Assembly: GCF_000002425.4 (NCBI RefSeq)
Contig: NC_037271.1
Location: forward strand, 6,885,267 to 6,949,266
Source: Physcomitrium patens
Lineage: Eukaryota > Streptophyta > Bryopsida > Funariales > Funariaceae
Direction: 5' to 3'
DNA: 64,000 bases
The notes below the pieces were generated by a model, which was given only the letters and a program-made list of their open reading frames with translations, was not told the DNA's origin and searched no databases. This document shows positions 58,404 to 64,000 of this stretch, in pieces. Both the position numbers and the translations under genes were made by a program. Each line of letters begins with the position of its first letter. Position 1 is the stretch's first letter.

Positions 58404-59300
58404 TTGCATGCTGCTATGAAAGAATCACCATATATTATTATGCCACACATGTTTCTACTGGTGAAAAGACTTCAAGTGGTATTCCAAGCCAATATCAAGA
58501 ATTTTAAGATGTATTTGAAAAAAAGAATGCAAATACACTCCCGGAACATCGTCCCTATGATTGCTCAATTGACCTTCAAGAAGGAGCACAACCGCCATTC
58601 ACACCAATCTACAGTTTATCACAAAATGAGTTGACTGAACTCAAGGAGTATATTGAAGAAAATCTAGCCAAGAATTTCATATGCCATTCTAAATCTTCGG
58701 CAATAGCTCTAATTCTATTTGTGAAGAAAAAAGATGGATCATTGCGGATGTGTGTTGATTGTCGATGACTCACCAAGATTACCATCAAGAATAGGTATCT
58801 ACTACCTTTAATATCTAAACTGTTTGATCAGGTGAATCAAGCTAAGATCTATACAAAAATATATCTTAGGGAAGCATACAATCTAGTATGCATCAAAGAA
58901 GGAGATGAATGGAAGACTGCGTTTCGAACTAGGTATGGACATTTTGATTACAACATCATACCTTTTGGACTTACAAGTGAACCAATAGCTTTTCAATGTC
59001 TAATGAATGATATTTTTTGAGAGTTTTTGGATGATTTTGTGGTCTGTTATCTAGACGACATCTTGATCTATTCTAAGAATCCAGAAGAATATGAACTTCA
59101 TGTTCGTCGTATGTTACAAAATTTAAGAGATGCAAGACTCTATGCCAAGATAGAAAAGTGTGTATTTCTCACTACTCAAGTCGATTTTTTAGGTTACATC
59201 ATTTCAAATGATGGACTTATGATGGATCTTAAGAAAGTTCAAATTATTATAAATTGAAAGATCCAAAAAATATTAAGAGATGTTCAATGCTTTTGGAGAT
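58404..59300 (+). pseudogene. Reverse transcriptase region, family A copy 2
   Basis: RT blocks [20 protein letters not shown] and FVVCYLDDILIYSKNPEEYE followed by DFLGYIIS. Broken. Confidence 0.9.
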
Positions 59301-59399
59301 TTGTCAACTACTATGGGATCTTCATGAAAAACTTCTCTCGAGTTGCAGCTTCACTTGCATGTTTCACTTGTAAAGACAAACTCTGATGGAATCAAGAAG

Positions 59400-59960
59400 C
59401 GGAAGTTGCTTTTGAATCTTTGAAGACATCGTTTGTTTTTGCACCAATCTTGTATCGTGTTGATTTTTCTAAAGCTTTCTTTATGAAAACAGATGCATCA
59501 GACTTTGCTCTAGGTGCGGTATTGTCACAAATGGGAACACATGACAAACTTCTTCTAGTAGCCTTTCATTGAAGAAAATTCTCAGCAACAAAAATCAATT
59601 ATGAGATCAATGACAAAGAACTTCTTGCAATTATGGATTCTTTTCAAGAATGGTGTCATTATCTAGAAGGCACTTCTAATCCAGTCACCATATATATGGA
59701 TCACAAGAACCTTGAGTATTTCATGTCAATACATATATTAAATCATCGTCAAGCTCGTTGGAGCATGTCTTTATCAAGATTCGAATTCATCATCACTTAT
59801 TGCTTAAGAAAACAAGAAGATTTATCTGATACCTTGTCTAGACATCCTAATCTTGCATCAAAAGAAGAAGATGTAGCTTTTGAGCAACAAAGAATGGTTC
59901 TCTTGAAGCTAGAGCAATTTCATCTTCGAACAATAAAATCAACATTGACTGTTGATTTAA
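59400..59960 (+). pseudogene. RNase H region, family A copy 2
   Basis: EWCHYLEGTSNPVTIYMDHK, HILNHRQARWSMSLSRFEF and DTLSRHPN are RNase H landmarks. Broken. Confidence 0.88.
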
Positions 59961-60099
59961 CTTTTCTCAAGGAAGTCCAGTTAAGTATGTCTTTAGACCC
60001 TCTTATTCATGATATCAAGAATAATTCTTCTAAATCTTATGATTCTTCTAAATTTGAGTTCAAAAATAACCTACTCTATTTTGAAGGACGCCTATACTT

Positions 60100-60895
60100 T
60101 CGATAAGGAGAAGCACGTTTACGTATTCTTCAAGCTCATCACGACTTCCCTGCAGTAGGACATTTTGGATACAATAAGACTTTGAAATTGATATCTAGGG
60201 ATTTTTCGTGGCCTCAAATGTGGAAGGCAGTCAAAGATTTTGTACAATCATGTGATATTTGCTCAAGATCAAAAACTCCTCGTCATCGACCTTTTGGACT
60301 TCTTCAGCCATTACCCATTCCAGAACAACCATGGTCTTTTCTTTCTATGGATTTCATCACAGATCTTCCAATCTCAGGTTCTTATGACTCTATATTTGTA
60401 ATAGTACATCGTTTTACTAAGATGGCATATTTTATACCATGTACAAAATCTATCATAAGTAAAAAAATAGCTAAGCTCTTTCTTGACAATATCTATCGCT
60501 ATCATGGATTATCCAAGGATATTATATTAGATAGAGGAACTCAATTTGTATCAAGATTTTGGCAGACTCTTTTCAAGATTCTAAAAGTAGATATAAAACT
60601 ATCTTTGGCATTCCATCTTCAAATTGATGGACAAACAGAGCGTGTTAATCAAGTTTTGGAGCAATATTTAAGATGTACCATTAATTACCATCAAGATGAT
60701 TGGAAAACTCTTTTACCATTGGCAAAGTTTGCTTACAATAACACTGTACATTCTTCTACAAAACAAACACCTTTTTTTGCTAATTTTGGTTATCATCTAC
60801 GACTTGATATTTTTGACTTTTCAAAAGTTGATAATCCTACTGCGAAAAATTTGGCGAGTCATTTGTCAGAGCTACATGCAATGATGAAGGCGTAG
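60100..60895 (+). pseudogene. Integrase region, family A copy 2
   Basis: One long frame holds CDICSRSKTPRHRPFG, SMDFITDLPISGSYDSIFVI, ILDRGTQFVSRFWQTL, DGQTERVNQVLEQYLRCTIN and FAYNNTVHSSTKQTPFFANF, the full integrase core order. Relic. Confidence 0.9.
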
Positions 60896-60899
60896 TTAA

Positions 60900-61372
60900 A
60901 AGAGGCTCAAGAATAATAAAAGGTCAATACAGATGTCTTTCAAAAGGAACAACCACCATTCCATTTGGGTGATAAGGTATGGCTACTTCGTCATAATATC
61001 AAGACCACTCGTCCTTGTGACAAGTTGGACTATCAAAAGCTAGGACCATTTTCTATTTCTACACAAATCAATCTAATTGCACTTAGTTTACATCTACCAA
61101 AGTCAATAAAAATCCATTGAATATTCTGCGTATCTGTTCTTGAACCATACAAGATAGTGGACATACCAAGAAGACGACAAGCTCCACCTCTTCTTATAAA
61201 AGTGAACAATAATGAAGAGTTTGAAGTAAAAGAAGTCTTAGATTCAAGGCGTTGCCAAAATAAATTGGAATATCTTATCTATTGGTGCGGATATAATATT
61301 AGTGAATACACATGGGAGCCAGGTAAGATTTTTGTTAATGCAACAAAGGTAGTAGATGCTTTTCATCAATGA
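60900..61372 (+). pseudogene. Integrase tail and chromodomain, family A copy 2
   Basis: GDKVWLLRHNIKTTRPCDKL, then chromodomain blocks FEVKEVLDSRRCQNKLEYLI and WCGYNISEYTWEPG. Relic. Confidence 0.87.
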
Positions 61373-61487
61373 CATTGATCAAAATCAAGATGAAAACCTT
61401 CTTTATAAAAGAAACAACATCTAGGCAAGATAACATTCTACGTTTAATTCTTGTTTATAGCTTTTTTGTAGTTGTGACGCTCAAAAG

Positions 61488-61910
61488 ATGGAAAACCAAC
61501 AACCATCAGATTCGATTGAAGAGCCTTCATTTGTTGACCTACCGAATGGGACATTACGATTGTCACAACTTTCTAGAGTATGCAATCGAGATGAAGATCT
61601 TCAAGAACATTATGTTCTTTTTTAAATAGATGGTGAGATACAACGCGTTTGGTATCACGACTTGAGAAGGGACTCCCGATGTTTGGTGATTTTGCTAGAG
61701 GTAGAAACTATTCCTAATGGTATTCCAAATGTTCTATTTGGAGGAAGTTATGAAGGCCTCAACAATGATCAAATAACTGGGTGGTCTTCTCGCCTTGGTA
61801 TGGGATACCATCGATGGTTTAGAGACCCTACCAATCATCTTCGAAGAAAACAAAGATCAGAGTATGTCGCAAATACAATTTGTCACATCATAGATTTTCT
61901 CAATATATGA
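61488..61910 (+). pseudogene. Unrecognised extra reading frame (ORF3), copy 2
   Basis: About 140 codons between chromodomain and 3' LTR, with GEIQRVWYHDLRRDSRCLVI, LLEVE, SYEGLNNDQITGWSSRLGMG and NHLRRKQ. It shares most residues with 5193-5574, and a nucleotide-level relative lies at 22205-21960. Family unknown; not intact. Confidence 0.55.
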
Positions 61911-61951
61911 TGACTGCTCCTCGTGGAACTCGTCCCTAGAAAGGGAGATAA

Positions 61952-62513
61952 TGTCACAGACATACTCATGTAAGCTAGAAATTACATATACAAATAGGTA
62001 GAAGTAAAATAAAAGTAGGTAAAAGTAAGTTAATTCTATAGTATTTGATATGGAAGCTTCTTAGAAGCTTGATAGATGCTACTTTGACTTCATAGATATC
62101 TTTAATTGACTTTTTGGATTAGAAATGTGGTCAACAAGTTGGCCATGTGCCACACATGTTATTAGCTTGAAGACCAAGCTAACTATGTGGCCCACACATA
62201 GAAAAACTTACCTTGTAAGTCAAGGCATGTGTCCTACTAAGTCAACACATATTGGAGGTCCTATAGAACATCGCCACGTAGCCCCTAATTAGATAGTATA
62301 TATAGAGACAAGAGTGAAGCCTTCTTTACTCTTGTCAGCTCTTTTCTTGCTTCTAGTCTAGTTTCAAGGGTCTCTAGTTTTCTTATCTTTTGGCAATAGC
62401 CATTCTAGTTTTTCTTTCAATATACATACTTATTTATTTATATTTTGTTACCTTTCTTTGAGTGAAGGCTTACTTGTCTGAATTATTTTTTCATCGAGTT
62501 CTTGTCTTTGATA
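61952..62513 (+). repeat. 3' LTR of family A copy 2
   Basis: 562 bp, TGTCACAGACATACTC to CTTTGATA, followed by target duplication GTGTC. Preceded by purine tract AGAAAGGGAGATAA. Confidence 0.92.
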
Positions 62514-62730
62514 GTGTCTCTATCCATGCTTATAGCTAGATTCTTTAGAATTTTTATCAAATCATTGTTTAAACCTACTTCATCTATTATTCTAATTATG
62601 GCTTGATGAATTGAAAGTAAATCTATTTTTTAAAGATTTTTTTTATTTCTTCATCTTTCTTCTATTGATAGAATCTAAATCTTTAATCTTTTGAAAATTC
62701 ATAAATTTATTATTAATCAAGTTTAAAAGG
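62514..62730 (-). mobile_element. Family D fragment, minus strand, part 2 (continuation of 54690-56128)
   Basis: On the minus strand a frame with IIRIIDEVGLNNDLIKILKN and LAISMDRDT leads directly into the VEIHSRKTYGEL segment at 56128. It matches 38990-39130 of the long D element. Confidence 0.65.
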
Positions 62731-63160
62731 TGAAAATACAAAGATAAGATTAATTATTATTTTCTTTTATCTTTTAAAGATAAAGATGGATGAAAAGATG
62801 AGACTTTATCATTAATTACTTAAATGAGAGAAAGTAATTAAAAACTATTAAATAATATTAATTAATAATAATAAGATAAATAGAAACTAATACAGCAAAT
62901 TAAATGCTAAAATAATGTGATTAGAGGATGATTAGAGAGGTAAACCATGACATGCTTTGAGTATATCAAATAGTAGGTAACAACTCTTGCCACTTAAAAA
63001 TTCACCGAAAATTCCTTGAGACTCAAATATATGTTAATTTTAGTTTGATCAAGTTTAATTCTAACATGCTTCTACTTTCTTAAATCTTGTGGGAATTTGA
63101 CTTGAATTGCTTGAGATATGGTTTTTCTAAGTAGCGCAACTTAAGCTGCCCTAGCAGTAG
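62730..63160. other. AT-rich stretch, nothing recognised
   Basis: No gene found; probably further decayed family D sequence on the minus strand. Confidence 0.5.
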
Positions 63161-63188
63161 TGTCAAGGACATACACTAAGAAGTTGTA

Positions 63189-63211
63189 GAAGATTCTAGA
63201 AGGTTCTAGAT
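63189..63211 (+). promoter_or_regulatory. Perfect heat shock element array in the family F LTR
   Basis: GAAgaTTCtaGAA then ggTTCtaGA: alternating GAA/TTC triplets with exact 2-base spacing, the binding pattern of heat shock factors. Two further GAAGCTTC sites lie at about 63241 and 63271. About 80-100 bp upstream of the TATA box. Confidence 0.65.
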
Positions 63212-63288
63212 AAGCTTTGTAGTTTGTAGAAGCAGCTTGAGAAGCTTCCTAACTCGTGGAAGCTACTTGAGAAGCTTCTTAGCTTATA

Positions 63289-63299
63289 GTATATATAAG
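63289..63299 (+). promoter_or_regulatory. TATA box of the family F LTR
   Basis: GTATATATAAG, a strong plant TATA box; the RNA start would be near 63320. Confidence 0.7.
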
Positions 63300-63725
63300 A
63301 GCCGAGACTAACAAGATCCTCAATCTCGATAATACACATCTTAGAGCTCTAGCTCACTTCTCTAGTGTTGTTCTTATACTCATCTGATTTATCTAGTTCT
63401 TGCCGATTCTTCTTCAACTTCTTGTTTAGATTTCCAGTTAGTATTCTAAATTCGTGAAAATTTCTTATCTTTCATATTAGAGCTAATTCCTTCTTCTTAG
63501 AGTGTGGATTATCCTTGTGCTTGAAGGTGCTAGTATTTTAGAGGTTGAGGATTACCCTCTTCTAAATTGATATTTTTTCTATTATAATATTGGAGTCTTA
63601 TTTTTTTTTCGAGAGAGTGGATTATCCTTCTTCTTGAAGGTTTTAAGGCATTTTAGAGGTTACATAGTACCCTCCTCTAAACCAATATTGTTTTTTTTAA
63701 GAATCATTTCTTTCCTTCTCATAGA

Positions 63726-64000
63726 ATGGCCGAAGGTCAAGATATTAGTATGACTGAAAGTTCAAAGTCCAAGTTGAATGCCATTATAAATGCTCTTGCT
63801 ACGTTATCACAAAGAATTGTAGAGATTGAAAGAATCATTGCAAGACTTCATAATGATGGAACATCTGGGATGGCAAAATCGAGGATTTACTAGCGTCAAG
63901 CTTCAACACCAAGAAAAATAACTTTGCTTCTAGTTCAATAAGGATCGTTGATTTTACAACAAAAAGAGCCCCGAATTAGCCTTCAAATAAGTTCAATGGT
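63726..64000 (+). pseudogene. Start of gag, family F
   Basis: ATG after the leader opens a hydrophilic, coiled-coil-like N terminus (LATLSQRIVEIERIIARLHN), similar in style to family A Gag. Confidence 0.55.

Larger units (their letters stand above)
56129..62513 (+). mobile_element. Ty3/gypsy chromodomain retrotransposon, family A, copy 2, with both LTRs (broken)
   Basis: 6,385 bp with 5' LTR 56129-56680 and 3' LTR 61952-62513, flanked by a near-perfect 5-bp target duplication (GTATC 56124-56128, GTGTC 62514-62518). It splits a minus-strand family D element, which reads on across the junction. Same domain order as copy 1. Carries many lesions in most domains; not functional. The two LTRs differ at numerous positions, so the insertion is not recent; no age can be computed by eye. 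Confidence 0.94.
63161..63474 (+). repeat. 5' LTR of family F
   Basis: TGTCAAGGACATACACTAAG to TATCTTTCA, 314 bp, with heat-shock-element-like arrays and a TATA box. Confidence 0.7.
63161..64000 (+). mobile_element. 5' part of a Ty3/gypsy element, family F (runs off the window)
   Basis: LTR 63161-63474, primer-site-like TATTAGAGCT, a leader similar to that of family A (AGAGTGTGGATTATCC, then GAGGATTACCCTCTTCTAAA), and a gag start at 63726 (MAEGQDISMTESSKSKLNAI). The window ends inside gag. Wholeness cannot be judged. Confidence 0.75.

Overview
The window looks like plant nuclear DNA, most probably from a moss or another non-seed land plant (inference). One intron-containing nitrate transporter gene (NRT2 family) sits in a GC-rich island at about 15.65-21.44 kb. 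Everything else is AT-rich, heavily decayed and nested transposable elements. No rRNA, tRNA, CRISPR array or bacterial-type operon was seen. The moss suggestion rests on the NRT2 sequence together with chromodomain Ty3/gypsy elements and a second gypsy lineage with fungal-like reverse transcriptase. Both types are known from bryophytes, but the call was not tested by any search.

Layout. 1-6194: chromodomain gypsy element A, copy 1. 6.2-8.6 kb: LTR relics (families E and D) and a 4-unit tandem repeat of 170-180 bp. 8.64-11.36 kb: Ty1/copia relic on the minus strand. 11.6-15.6 kb: old LTR, integrase and LINE scraps. 15.65-21.44 kb: the NRT2 island. 21.7-25.5 kb: fragments of A and G. 25.5-34.9 kb: D LTRs, D gag, E and G pieces. 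34.9-41.7 kb: a long D element. 41.7-51.9 kb: a minus-strand gypsy element G cut into pieces by four copies of the 1.2-kb E repeat. 51.9-53.4 kb: further G and A fragments. 53.4-62.7 kb: E, then a minus-strand D element split by element A copy 2 (56129-62513). 63.16 kb to the end: the 5' part of another gypsy element, F.

The only host gene supported is NRT2 on the minus strand: four exons, 548 codons, all splice sites GT-AG, joining cleanly in phase. It would encode a plasma-membrane high-affinity nitrate/H+ symporter.

The observations most worth following concern element A. (i) The sequence directly after its 5' LTR is an exact reverse complement of the predicted first bases of its own RNA, the arrangement used by self-priming Tf1/sushi-type retrotransposons. 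(ii) A perfect 13-bp hairpin overlaps the predicted transcription start. (iii) An unrecognised reading frame lies between the chromodomain and the 3' LTR in three separate copies. Other points are heat-shock-element-like arrays in LTRs, paired inverted CCAAT boxes and telobox motifs in the E repeat, and minisatellite turnover inside the D LTR. All retroelements here are fossils; none looks whole.
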